DNA of 64,000 bases, from positions 1,827,084 through 1,891,083 of the forward strand of contig CABFPE010000021.1 of the NCBI GenBank assembly GCA_900660155.1, given 5' to 3'. Positions 12,330 through 24,540 of this stretch are shown here, piece by piece (the stretch's first letter is position 1; the number at the start of each line of letters is the position of its first letter). This DNA is from Hofstenia miamia (Eukaryota; Xenacoelomorpha; Acoela; Hofsteniidae). A program made the position numbers and the translations under genes. The notes beneath the pieces were generated by a model. That model made no database searches. It had not been told where the DNA came from and saw only the letters and a program-made list of their open reading frames with translations.

Positions 12330-13120
12330 AATTGAGTATGCGACCTCAGGCTTATATCGGTAATCAGGGTTCTATATTGAGGCCCTTTCTTTTCGTAATT
12401 TATTGTATTGATTTGCAAAATGTACGAGTAAATTGCGAACTTCTTAAATATGCGGACGAAACGAAATCGATTGGGTTTTTAAATGCAAATATTCAATTAG
12501 ACATTGATAGAATAACATAGTGGTCCAAAGTGAACGACATGAACTTTTCGTATGAAAAATGCTACCGCCTATTACTTGGTAAATTGAAATCGGTTCTCTT
12601 TGATTTGGAATGCAACATAAACGAATTTGTAATTGATACCGTGTTGCGATATGGAATTTGATGTCGGAGTTTTCATTGACGAAAAACTTCTCTGGAAAGG
12701 CACATTGCCTTAAGTGCATTTTATATAGTCAAAGGGTCTGTTCTAAGTGTTTGCCACCACAAATAAAATTATCTATTTATAGAAGCTATGTATTACCCAT
12801 TTTGACATATGCTTGGTAATGTTGGCGTCAGAAAAGATCAGAACATGAGTAGAGTTGAAAACTTACAAAAATGTGTTACCAAAAACGATCTTAAATTATA
12901 AAGAATTTACCAACAAGGAAAGACTCTTAAACTTGTGTGCTTTACGAAAATCGTTTAGTCTCTAAATAAATATATAATGTTTTTGATTTATATTGGGCCG
13001 GAAAAGTAACATTTTCGTCAAATCAAAGACGACACGACCTATTTGTTACTCTTATTACAGATCATTGATCGTCCTTGTGTGACAACATTTTTGGTGTTTC
13101 GCAATGAAATTGGCAAACGC
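12330..13120 (+). mobile_element. LINE remnant, reverse-transcriptase palm and thumb
   Basis: The plus-strand reading frame contains NQGSILRPFLFVIYCIDLQ, the G-x-x-Q-G-S-x-L-G-P-x-L-F motif of non-LTR reverse transcriptases. It then contains LLKYADETKSIGFL, the YADD box with the second Asp changed to Glu. Next come WSKVNDMNFSYEKCYRLLLG and VGVFIDEKLLWK, the usual thumb motifs. Beyond about 12690 homology continues only in broken frames (ENLQKCVTK, YIGPEK). The copy is 5'-truncated and clearly dead. The motif order fits the Jockey/CR1/I group of LINEs; I cannot place it more finely. Confidence 0.75.
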
Positions 13121-13399
13121 TCTACCACTTTTATAATGAAATTATGATTTTTATCGTAGCTGAAGGGCCGCCTAATGTGTTTCTATGTGAACGTACTTAA
13201 CAAATGCCTATGGTTAATTTGTTGTCGATGTAACTTCTGTCGAAAATATAAAGCTTCTTTGTAGTATTTTTTATATTTTTTACCAGCATCTTGTCCCTTC
13301 AATTTATTCTGAAAATGCATATTAAATAATTTATTTCTGAGATTCTTAATACACAAATTCCCCGGAAAATTTGAGAGCATAATTTGAGAAGGCTGTTCA

Positions 13400-16300
13400 G
13401 TATGCTGTCTACATGGTTATTGTTTGCTGCTTATAAATAGAAAAATTAAACTTGAGAAAAATTTAGCCCTTACGAACACTGACAAATTTCATTAAGGGTA
13501 AGCTTATTTTGCTTCAATTTATAAGAAATAAAAATAGTCAATTGCTTTTTCAAGTCGATTTTGCCCTACAGTCATTTTGTTGTATAAATCTACAAATTTG
13601 CAGTAGGAAAATATGCCGAGTACAAAAATGAAAAATTAAATTGTTTTGTGTATTTTTAATTTTAAATGTGCTACGTTTGTCATAGATAATTAATATTTAG
13701 TATATTCAGTCTATAAGTTAGCTCTAAATGTCTTTTGAATGTTAGGTTATGCTCTCTACGGGTGTTTAAATCTAATTTATTCCCCGTACGAAAAGTAGTT
13801 GAGAAGTAATTAATTTTCACAAATTCACTTCTTTGTACATTCTTTTCAATAAGTCGTTCATTTGCCTAAGTTGTAATTGAATTCAGACTGTTATCAGTAA
13901 TATACGATTGAAAAAGCATTAAAATTTTGGTTACTTTATCAGGTTATTTTCAGGGCCAATAACAACCAAACAGACATGATACTGGCAAACTAAATAGCTT
14001 AGTTATTTTTTGTTTTCTGATAATTGCAATTATTTATTGTTAATTATGTTATTTTGGATGTATTTATATTTGCAAGATCATCATTGATATTAACTAAGAA
14101 CTTTCCAGATAGCAAGTGCATAGTATAGGTAAAGTCAGTTTTCGTAGTAAATGATTAAAGGACCGAATTTGGTGTTATGTGAAATTTTGAAAATTTTCAA
14201 AAAATTCAAGAAATTGTGTGTGATTTTACTGGCAGTGGGATTCTTTGTGAAAACGTAAGAAGTGCCTGTCAAAATCCAGAGTTTGTTAAACATACATAGT
14301 TGAGTTCGATCAGTGCAATAGCTGTCTTGTGAGTCTGCTCGAACGCGCTGAAAGTCAAAGTTTCACAATCCTAGCCACTCAAATTGATTTCGCACACATG
14401 GACTTTAAATCTGATCCCTGAGGTATCAGAGTTGCACACCGGCTGGCCACAGGCCGTAATTTTGCAAGCCTTACCGGCAGTAAATATAAAAGGAATTAAG
14501 TTTTTTTCGGAAACATGTAGCCTTTCATAAAATGGACTTCATGTTTTTTAGAAAATTACCACTTTTTTATTTTTAATAGAAACACTTTTTTACTTATGTT
14601 TCTCTCAATCATATATTCCCCTTTTAACAGTAACTAATGTAGCTACTGAAGTACCTTTAGTGTAAAAGTGAATCCAGTGAAGAAGAATTATTTCTCTTCC
14701 TAACTGAATGCAGCACCATGCAAAATGCTAGGAAAATAAGTCGTAGTAAAAAAAATACAACACGTAAAAGACCTCTACCGACCGTAATATAGTAGATCAA
14801 GGAAATTGGGGACTTCAAAAGAAGCCATACATCACCTGTAATATTCTGTTGTCTTGTCAAGCAACCTGAGTGGTTGTGGAGAGCTCATTTTCCATGCTAA
14901 AGAAGTTATGTTAACTAAGATCAGAAATATTCTGCCGTCAAAATCAAAAGAACAAGAAAACTTTACAATTATAATGAAAACAAAATTTACGAAAAAAAGA
15001 GAAGCAATTACCATCAATGAAATAACAGATAAATGTAAAACATTAAACAGACAAAAAGAACTAAAACAATGCAAACTATGTGTCTTCTATTTTCCCCATA
15101 CCTAATTTTCAGGTAAAGAATTAAGCCCCATGCGATCAACAACAAACTCTAGCTGTTTCTATAAATGTAGATAGACCTCTAAAATCCGTGAAAACTTGCC
15201 GTGAGGCTTCGGCTCCATCTCGTGGTGATTTCAGAATATTTGGATATCTATATTTGTCCTTGAGTAATATGAATTTAAGTATTTTTTCAAAAACCATTGT
15301 TTTTCAAAAATTCCGAGGTAATATACTTTCGCTCTTAGTGTTCTCGTAAGCTTTTACAACATAAATTTTCCATTAATATTAAAAAAACATATTTTAATTC
15401 ACTCGCTGCTATGTGTCATCAGAGATCCTTAACACTATAACAGCGATTACTCCTTGAGAATAAATTTACATATGATGTTTCACATGCGAAAATTATGGAG
15501 TAGAAATTTAATTTCTATAAATAACAAATTCAATGAGATTATCAATATAATTGGAAGTATATGTACCTGCTAGTCTCTTAGCGGAATGAATAATGAAGGA
15601 AATCAAAATTCTTGAAGGTCATTTGACCTATTGTCGCTTTTTTAGTGGTAAGTATGGAAGGACATTGTCATTGACGTTAATGTAAGTTTTTTAGTTTTCA
15701 GAGCATCATCAATTACTACACTATTTGTAAGTTGTAATTAAATTGTATTCAACTTGCAAATAAATAATCCTATTATAATGATCTTAGGAAAAGAAATTCA
15801 AACCGCTCCCGTTCAAAAATTTTTTTACACATATGCTCTCTTCCCCCATCCTGCTTAAAAAATAATTTATGATGTTTATGATTTAAAAAATCCTATGTAA
15901 GTATTTTTCAAGATTGATCTATATATAAGGTCATGCAGCCCTCAAGTTTATCCATTAAGGTGCAGCTAGATAGGATATCTAATTGCAGGTCTTCAGGTAA
16001 TCTTTTGCGCATATATAAATGAATAGCTATCTATACACCTACAGTAATTAACTCGATTTTGTTGTGATTCTATACACTCTTTTGCATTAGGTGTTACCAT
16101 GCTTTGAATGTGAATAAAAATCATTTTACCAATGTATGATGATCACATTTATTACTTATTTTGTTCCTAAAATGCATGATAAAGACATAATAAAATATTA
16201 AAAAAACAACATATGGTTTGTTTAAAGTTTATTCATTTTTTAAATATCTAATGCACCCCATTGAAATCCTCGTTCATAGCACGGCACGGGCAGTTTCCTA

Positions 16301-17160
16301 TTAAAAAATAAATAAAACCAAATTCAATGTATATGCATTGTGATCCAGCCAAATATTCAGGGACAAATTTGAGGGCTGTGTGTTTGACTGGATGACCTTA
16401 CATATAGATCGCTCTTGGCACTTACATAATTTCTTAAAAGATCTATCACAGCTAAGATGATACCATGATGGACAAGAGATGTGATGATTCAGATGCTGTG
16501 GAATGTTCTCAAAGTAAAAAACTTTAACTTTCAATTACACTAAATTGATAATGTCTGTAAGTGAAAATGTTACAATCAAAAAATGAGAACCAGTGACACT
16601 GCTTGTCAGGATTGTTTTTATATGAGACTATGAATGCTCAGGCACAAAGTGTTAAAAATCCGATAAAATTTTATGGCCATGTCTTATGTAATGGTTTCAA
16701 TTAATTTCAAGTTTAAAAATTGATGTGAAATACATGGAATGAAAGGAGCAATAATGAATGAATTTTTATTAAAAAGTTGAAAATGTAGTTGCGCTTAGTA
16801 AGCACAACTTATTTGACAAAAGCTGTTATCGCTTCTATGCGTGCCGATGACGTAGTTTATTAGCAAAGTAACAAGTGCTTTCTGAACGAATTAACATTAA
16901 TGACGTAATTATTGTTTTTCGAAAGGTCACAATTTCATTTTACAACAAAGCATGAAATTTTTTTCAAACTATTAAAGTTAACTGTTTGGCCAGATTAATT
17001 ACTTTTAGCATATTCATAACTTAGTTATGTTTACTACCAAATAAAAACTATAAATGAAATTTGAAGAAATGTAATACATGTAGAAAAAACACGCCAGCTA
17101 CGAAGTGCTTCAGACTCGATTATTTAAATAAATGTTGACTAAGTTTAAGAATTTTAGATC
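13400..17160. other. AT-rich stretch without supported genes
   Basis: Several short reading frames exist on both strands, but none has a recognisable domain together with splice signals. A minus-strand Cys-rich stretch at 16395-16480 (SCPSWYHLSCDRSF) was considered and rejected as a gene. GC-richer patches at about 14290-14470 and 15180-15230 may be old repeats. Confidence 0.45.
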
Positions 17161-17540
17161 AGGTCTATCCAGACCCTTGGCATGCACTTGCGAGTTAGGG
17201 GGTTATAGCCCCGCAAAGTTCAATAAATTAATCATAGTTTTAATCATATGAAATAGTTTCACACTTTTCAATGAATTTTTAGATAGAGTGGCATTAACAT
17301 TTTATATATTTTAACTAAAATATATTCACTCCAACTAAGTTACAGACTATTAGAATTAATACTATGGAGTTTTGTATCCAGGATGCCGGGAGGAAGGGGC
17401 CAAGCGACCTAACAGGAAGGCCATGTCTCCTGCCCCCTTGCCATGGCTCTGGGTCTATATGGATTATTCAGGTCATCTCAGGTTTCATGTCGAGCTGGAA
17501 TCGCTATAAATCAGGTTCAGGTAAAAGCAGTTTAAAGGTT
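17160..17540. repeat. GC-richer patch, probable old interspersed repeat
   Basis: Compared with its surroundings this stretch is distinctly GC-rich (for example GCCGGGAGGAAGGGGCCAAG near 17384). It does not hold an open frame with recognisable content. I cannot assign a family. Confidence 0.3.
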
Positions 17541-17636
17541 TGACAACATCCATAACGTTTAAATCAATTTTGAATAAACAAATTGATTGACAGTATATAA
17601 TTGCTTCATTCTATATATGCAACATCAGTGGCAAAC

Positions 17637-18019
17637 CAGAGATGGACATGGGCAACCCTTAGACCAAAAAATGGAAAATGGGTCGAATTAAAATAACCGG
17701 TTATTCCGCAAAGTGCACGCAAAGAAATTGAGTTTTATATAATTTATTATAACTATAAAGTGAAAAATAACATTTACATTTTGCAAATTTTACATTAGTA
17801 CCATATATTTTTCTAAATTTCAATTTAGAATCTTCAATTGTAGATTGTAGATTTTATTTGAAGTATCTATTCTACCACATTTTGGTGAAGCAAGCCGACA
17901 AATTAAAGAAAATTGTTTGACAACTATTATAAAAATAGGCCGGGTTGGCAATAATTTAAATGAGCCTAGCCGAATTCGGGCCGGGTTTGGGTCTAAATTT
18001 TCGGCCATGTCCATTTTTG
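17637..18019. mobile_element. hAT-type MITE, 383 bp, with 8-bp target duplication TGGCAAAC
   Basis: The left end CAGAGATGGACATGGGC and the right end, read inward, CAAAAATGGACATGGCC are terminal inverted repeats. The element is flanked by a perfect 8-bp direct repeat, TGGCAAAC, at 17629-17636 and 18020-18027, the duplication length made by hAT transposases. The interior contains the CCG/GGG-rich words seen in several hAT-like fragments of this window (GGGCCGGGTTTGGG). It has no coding capacity and is non-autonomous. Confidence 0.9.
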
Positions 18020-18434
18020 TGGCAAACGCTTTATGATTTATAATTGGCTTTCAGCTGGTTATTGGGTCAACCTGTTTACCCAGTTACATGTTCATCTCCT
18101 TTTTGCTCCAAATTGTACTAATATTATTATTGGTATTTATCAAATGCCATCATAAAGAACATCAACATGCTACTATGTTAGTATGACAGGTTAAATCGGG
18201 AAAAATATTTAAACCTTAGAACAATTTCTGGTTTGTTAGAATTTGTTGATATCCAAATAATAAACGATGCTTGCATTCAGGCACATTGTAATGAAAAGAG
18301 GAAATATAAATCAAGAAGAGAGGATGTTGCTTATATTAAATCAGATCAAGTTTGAAGTGGAGATGAACTCAGATCAAATTTAAAAAAGGGTTGCAACATT
18401 TGAAGGAAAAATAGAACTTTCTCTTGCAAAATAC

Positions 18435-18564
18435 TGATAGAAATTGCGCGTAGATGTTCGTAACAATTATCAACGATTTTGACAGGTGCTTGCGATCTAA
18501 TTTCGTACGCACCGCCACTAGTCATGACCGCAAATTCAACCGGCGAATATCTTTGTCGTCGCAA
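18435..18564 (-). CDS. internal exon of an unassigned host gene
   Basis: A minus-strand open segment with exon-like composition lies between a good acceptor (TTTTTGATTAG before 18564) and a GT donor (TCA|GTATTT after 18435). It reads RRQRYSPVEFAVMTSGGAYE, then IRSQAPVKIVDNCYEHLRAI. The bases are less AT-biased than the flanks and the segment has no stops. The spacing F-x-x-x-x-x-x-G-x-x-x-x-x-x-x-x-P-V recalls a conserved region of the Nup155/Nup170 nucleoporins. That similarity is weak and I do not name the gene on it. No neighbouring exons were recognised. Confidence 0.4.
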
Positions 18565-19689
18565 CTAATCAAAAATATTAACAAAAAATTAACATAAATA
18601 ATCAATTTTCAGAAATAATTCAGAAGCTAACGGTAAGTTAATGCGATTCACAAATTTTATAATTAAAAACACTTTACTTATTTACAAAAATTGCGTTAAA
18701 AGTTAGGTTTTAATGCAACAATAAAGCGTTTCCTAATTAAATGAAAATATCAGATTTTAAAACTCATTTTTGAGTAAATTGCTATGGACAAAAAGGCTAT
18801 ATTTGTGTTGCAAAAATCATTGAAAAGAATAATCTAATATTATAAATATTTGAAAATGATATTTTGACAAAGAGTATAGGTGTAGAATTAATCCAATCCC
18901 ACCATATTGTTTTGGAATTTCAAAAATTTTCCCACATTATTTTCTATGTCTAGATTTATTTTTAGTTGAGGTTTCCAAACAAATTAGAGCAAATAAATAT
19001 TGTTTCGTATTGAAAGAATATTATGAATGCAAGCATAAATATATTCTTTTAGTAGATTTTCGATAAACGTGGTTTGTTAACTATCTGAAAATGTGGCAAA
19101 TATTTCTGAATTTAGCGCATAGAATATTTTAGTTTCCTCATTTATATGCATTTGAGGTCTTTACTGATATATATGCACAGGGTCAGGATAACATATCTAC
19201 TTATGCTGCATGTGAGAGAAAAGGTCTGTAAATTCAAATGCACAGTTAAATTGTCTAGAAACCTCGACATGAGGTTTTGATAAATTGAAAAAAGGACTTT
19301 TTGTGGCACTGTCATCAGATCCTTAAGTGTCTTTAGACAGAGATTCTGAGAAAATTTTTTCTTATTTGATTTTCTATGTAGAAAAGAACTTAAAATCATT
19401 ACTAAGTGAACTTTTAAAAAATGCTCAAGTAACAAATTTTTCTTCTCAATCTAACTCTATTTACAAATTTAAATCTTTTTAAAAAATGGGATGCTTCAAC
19501 TTACTATCAGCAATCCTAAAATTGATGGAAAAGTATTATTGAAAAAACTAAAACATGAACAAGTTCCTTCTGTATGTAAGTAAAAATAAATAAATTACAA
19601 TTAGATTCAGGAAAAAATAGCTATTCAGAAAAGTAGATGCAATTGATGGTAGGGATGAACTAATTTTAGATTTTGGGTTCGGTTCGGTT

Positions 19690-20073
19690 CGGTTTTCTTT
19701 ATTCTCGTCATATGTAGCTGACCTGGATCTTCCTGCTCTTGAACGATGACATGCTACACTTCCTGTTTCAATAAACCTACTCTTCCAACATCGAACAGTG
19801 CTGATGTTTTTTAGCTTCTTTGTTGTACTTGTCAAAAACAACCTTCTATCCTCCCCGCAATTGTCATAGGCAATTGCACACGATAACAAATAAACTCGTT
19901 TTCGATGGTCAATTCTTGTTCCATTACGAACTTAGTAAGAAGATGAATCAAGGCAATAATCAATACGTTTAGAAGGAAGCAAAACCTTTCCTATTTGCTT
20001 TCAGGATTCGTTTATGCAATCAATACAAGTCATAGAAATTGTAGCACCAAGGACTTTTGACACACCCGGTATT
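19690..20073 (-). mobile_element. mariner-like (IS630-Tc1) transposon remnant, N-terminal helix-turn-helix part and one end
   Basis: A minus-strand frame contains STVRCWKSRFIETGSVACHR followed by SRAGRSRSATYDE. This matches the N-terminal DNA-binding pattern of insect-type mariner-like transposases (V-R-x-W-x-x-x-F-x-E-T-G-S-V, then R-S-G-R-P-R-T-A). At the 5' side on the same strand, a sequence beginning TACCGGGTGTGTCAAAAGTC (near 20073) resembles the terminal repeat of such elements. The catalytic DDE domain is missing, so the copy is truncated. A GGTTCGGTTCGG tract and a TAGGGATG hAT-like end at about 19650 sit at its left edge, suggesting another insertion there. Confidence 0.55.
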
Positions 20074-20079
20074 AAAAGA

Positions 20080-21600
20080 ACAGTTTTGTATAATTGACTA
20101 CAATACTATTTTCAGATCAAATAATAGCAAGTTTAATAGAATTCAGGTTAAATTCCATAGAATTTATTCTAAATACATTTTATGTAGGTAGTTTAAGCTT
20201 TTAATTTTTGTTTTTTTTGTCCGAATTTATAATATCATAACACTAATCCTAGCAACCTTTTTTATGTACCGTTGGCTTCACAAGGGGGTAAAATACCGCA
20301 AGGTTGATATTTGATTTAGTAATGCAATTATCATGAAATTTGGCACAAAGGGACCATGAGATGAAAAGTTTGACAAAATTCCAAGAAAATCATTTTTCTC
20401 CAGAAATTTTTGTTGACGTGGACATTTTTTGCAAAATATTTGGTAAAATACTAAAAGATGTGTTATGTTAAAATGGTTTTTTGTGCAATTCTCAAAACAC
20501 AAATTATAAGGTCTAGCAATAACTTCAGCCATATTAATTTGTAGTTATTAATGCATTTTTGTTTTTGTCTAGTCATTTATATAACTCTATATTATAATAA
20601 ATATCAATCACCATTGGCAAAATAGTTGCAATTCCTTGACAAAAAAATACAGAGACAGTAAAAATATGCATACATCATGTATGATGGATAACTTGACTTC
20701 AATGGATTGCATGGATTAAGATTTAGATATCAAAACGTTTCCATAGGATATTAAGAATATATTAAAATCAAAAAATTATTCTATATCTTTGAAATTTTTT
20801 CTGAGAAATTTTTTAGTTGGATATTCTTAAAATTAATAGCTTAACAATTATAATCTAAAAAGCTATTTGCTTTCCCACATTTAAATATTCATTTCTCGTT
20901 ATTAAATGTAACACTTTGTGTGACAAAGAGACTCTTAAATTATTAAATTATTATTTTGCCCTCAATATGGATTTCCAAGTTAAATTTGAAATTTAAAGTG
21001 TTGCAGCATATACTAAACACTAGAATAGTTACCAACACAACCTTTTGTTTTAGGTAATCCATTTCAATTTGCGATGTTCAATTTATACTGACGTAATCAG
21101 ACGTTGACTCAAAATAATTTAATACGCCATTTTGGTGTAAAGTTAATGCAGCATTCTGTAATGTTAAATGCTAACTGAGAAGTAAGGCTTTATGAGACCG
21201 ATAACAATATTAAGTTCCAATCACTTCAAACAACAAGTAGCGTACAAAGTTTAAAATTCAAAGGCATTTTTTTTCAAAAATAACTTATATAAATTTATTT
21301 TTCTTCACTTATTTAAGCAGAAATTATAGCATTATAGCAACAACTATTCCATATTATACAATAAATAAGACGTACACAATATCCAAAATGAATAATTTCT
21401 GATCTGGACAATCCACTTCCTTTATCATTGTAGGTTTGCTGATAGATTTTAAATCCAATCCATGCTTGCTAGACTTAATCAAATCAGAAATCTCAAGCAT
21501 TTTTCAGTTAATAAGGACATGTTAATCATATTAGTATCACTCTGATGTTTTCTAGTTTAATAGAGCATACTATGTAATTTTCAATCCATGGTTTTATTTT
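20080..21600. other. AT-rich stretch, nothing recognised
   Basis: I found no supported exon, transposon end or tandem array in this stretch. Confidence 0.5.
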
Positions 21601-21609
21601 CTATAAGAG

Positions 21610-22120
21610 TCAGAGCAAATTTATTGCGCATTATATGTATACAAGATCTACGAACTAACAAATGACAAAAGAAAATAAACATGAACAAATTACTACAAAT
21701 TAATATGTACAATATATAATAATATAGTCAATGTTTGAGTGGATGTTTGTGTAGGTGCTCAATGTTGAATGTATGTTTCAAATGCATGAAGTGTATTACC
21801 GTCCCCTAATGTATACTGTTTTATTAGAAAATATCTACAAACTAACACATGACAAAAGAAAATAAACATGAACAAATTACTACAAATTAATATGTACAAT
21901 ATATAATAATATAGTCAATGTTTGAGTGGATGTTTGTGTAGGTGCTCAATGTTGAATGTATGTTTCAAATGCATGAAGTGTATTACCGTCCCCTAATGTA
22001 TACTGTTTTATTAGAACAATAATAGTAATAGAAATTATAATAATGAGAGTTAAAGCAAATTTATTGTTAATATGTATATAAAGTCTCCAAAATAGCACAT
22101 GACAAAAATAATTACAAAAC
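21610..22120. repeat. tandem repeat of a 187-bp unit, two near-identical copies plus a diverged third
   Basis: A unit beginning at about 21649 (CTACGAACTAACAAATGACA) recurs 187 bases later at about 21836 (CTACAAACTAACACATGACA). The copies are identical over most of their length, to about 22016. A third, clearly diverged copy of the first part follows at about 22048-22120 (AAAGCAAATTTATTGTTAAT). The unit has no open frame. It may be a satellite seed or a tandemly duplicated retroposon tail. Confidence 0.75.
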
Positions 22121-22129
22121 TATTTAAAT

Positions 22130-23500
22130 ATGCATTATTAATTAAAGAGCAGTTTTAAAAATAATTCGACCATGCATTGAGTATATTATCTATGCAAAAT
22201 AATTTTTGTTTATTCAATAAAATTTGTTTGATTTATTTTCTTGAAGTGCATAATTTTTCTCAAATTATATATTTATACTTAATTCATTCCAAAAGATTGA
22301 ACATCTGAAGGAAAATGCATCTTGACGATTATTGATACTAAAAAATGTTTTACTCCTTTTATTGATTGTAATGTAATTATTGAGAAAACTTAGTGAACTT
22401 AATTCATGAAAAAATTTATGAATCATACATAGAGATTGATGCTGAATACAGTAACTACTCGGGGCTAAGATATATTATATGATGATCTTAATTTAGTAAT
22501 GGACTCATGCATTTCAATATAATTCAGTCTACTAAATGACCAGTTAAAAATTTTTGATAGTGATGAACGTTTTTGCGATGTTATATTTTGAAAGAAAGAT
22601 GCACAGTAATTTTGCCTCTGGAGAATATGGAAATATTAACTTTTTTCAATGGAAAATGCGATTCTTGCAAAAATTTTAGAACTTTTAGCAAGGCATAATC
22701 CCATAGGGCATGCCACAAAATTATGGTAAATCAAAATGCCAGGAACTACTTGGTTACTTATGTTATTCATTAACAAATTACTGCAACTAGAATTAGTTAT
22801 TATACTAACAAGGCCCTCTAATAATGTTCGTCTGATGTCTTTGAAATCATTCATAAGTATATAGATCACAATTTATTGTCATTCCCACTTCTGTAAATCA
22901 ATAAAAAATGTATTACAACCTAATTTATTGTCAATAGTTACTTCTAATCATCTAAATTTTTGTAATCTGGTTAATTTCTTTGTCAGAAAGTAATTTTTTT
23001 ATAGATCCATATAGAGTTTTAAGGAAAATGCATTGCAAAATGAGTTCTATATTACTTAATGGGTAACAATGCATACAAAAATTTGTGAAATTTTTTTGTT
23101 ACATTTTCGAAATTGCTATTTCTTTCTAAATTCCCACTTTGAACACAGACAAAAAGGACCCAGAAGGTTTCTGTTCGAAACGAACAAAACTCAATTATCA
23201 CCAAATATAAAATTTAGAAAAATGCAATTCAAAACAAATTCTCAATTTTTCCAACAAAATGATTGTGACTTAATATAATTAACTAATTAACAGAGTTGTA
23301 GAGGATTTATTGGTATAAAAAACATCTTTCGGGACATTTAATTTGCGAATCAAATTTATCTAGCAATGATTTTTCTAGGGCTCTGGTAAAAAAATGGGAA
23401 AAGATTTTCAAATACAAGAACCCTTCACAAGTCTTTTCACCTGATTAAAGTGTCATGCTCTGGATGAACACATTTAGGCGATCACGTACAATCAACAACA
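22130..23500. other. AT-rich stretch left of the Tc1 remnant
   Basis: No supported gene. The right part (from about 23380) may already belong to the decayed Tc1-like element, but I cannot see its terminal inverted repeat. Confidence 0.4.
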
Positions 23501-23639
23501 GTACCCGTAAAGACACCAGATGGGAACAGAGACTTTAATAATTTTCACTTAACATATCTCATCAAGATGCAAGAAATGTTCTGCAATATCTTCACTCTAC
23601 TAGAACCACAGACAGCAAAAAAATTTTCAAGATATCGGT

Positions 23640-24540
23640 TTGTGGACCCAAAAACATTCAACAGAAACTTCAAAAAGTTGACTGAATAGAGCATGCTAAA
23701 AAAGAAAGGAAGTGGGTGACCCCTTAAATTGACTGGAAATGAACGGAAAAGTTTCGTCGAAGATTCTTTGCAAAACCTATTGAAATCAATGCTTCAAGAG
23801 ACTGATAGCAAAGTTGTCTCAACATCGACAGTGTATACCGAGCACTTTCAAAGGCAGGAATCTGTAATAAAAAACTTGTGAAAAAAGTCTTCCATTTACA
23901 CAAAAACAGAAAGAAGACCGGGTTAGCTTCTGTCAAACAAGATCGCTGGATAGATTTTTCAGAAATGTTTTCATAACAGATATGTCCTTGTACCAGCTGC
24001 ATAGAAACAACATTTCTCCTTGGTCTATGACAACCAAAACACCTCTGAAGCTTTCTGCAAAATTTTCCTAAAAAAGCATGTTTTGGGATGCTTTGAGCTT
24101 TAAAGGTTTTTCCCTGAAAATTGTGAAAGAAGGAAGTATTCTAAATAGTCAAAACTAAGTATACTGATATTTTAGTTAAGTTTATCTCATTTGCAGACTG
24201 GTGTTATCGCACACTGGATGTATTCTTCAACATGTTGGGATGACCCCCCCTAATACCTCAACAAATGCCCAGCATTTCTTAAGAGAAAAATTTCTGAAAA
24301 TTTTGCAGTGGCTTGCAAAATCGACGGACCTTTTACTTTTAGAAAAATGTTTGGGGATCATGAAGGACGACGTCGAAAAAAAAATCCAACAAATATACAA
24401 AAACTGAGGCAGTATTTGCTGGATTCCAAAGAAAAAACTACCCTGAGAATGCAGAAGAATTTGATAGACTCATTTAAGGACAGATTTTTGAAATCTGTTC
24501 TTTTGGAACAATGTTGTCTAACTTACTTTACATAAACTTA
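23640..24540 (+). mobile_element. Tc1-like DNA transposon remnant
   Basis: Plus-strand frames give TGNERKSFVEDSLQNLLKSM, then YRALSKAGICNKKLVKKVF and HKNRKKTGLASVKQDRWIDF. These correspond to the paired-type HTH and linker of Tc1 transposases (R-x-L-x-x-x-G, K-K-x-x-L, R-K-x-x-L-x-F-x-K-x-x-x-x-W). Further right come NTSTNAQHFLREKFLKILQW and LEKCLGIMKDDVEKK, the C-terminal catalytic part. Intact copies there have H-T-S-x-x-x-x-x-F-L, then W-P-A-x-S-P-D-L-N-P-I-E. Here the S-P-D-L-N-P-I-E box has become S-T-D-L-L-L-L-E, and several frameshifts are present. The element is inactive. Its last third is included in the 806-bp tandem duplication. Confidence 0.75.

Noticed and set aside
16265-16534. 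Minus-strand cysteine-rich peptide (SCPSWYHLSCDRSF, then KLCKCQ) with a following NCPCRAMNEDF exon, possibly a secreted toxin-like or phospholipase-like protein
   Set aside because: The best donor and acceptor do not join in a usable phase (they create a stop), and no family match could be defended.
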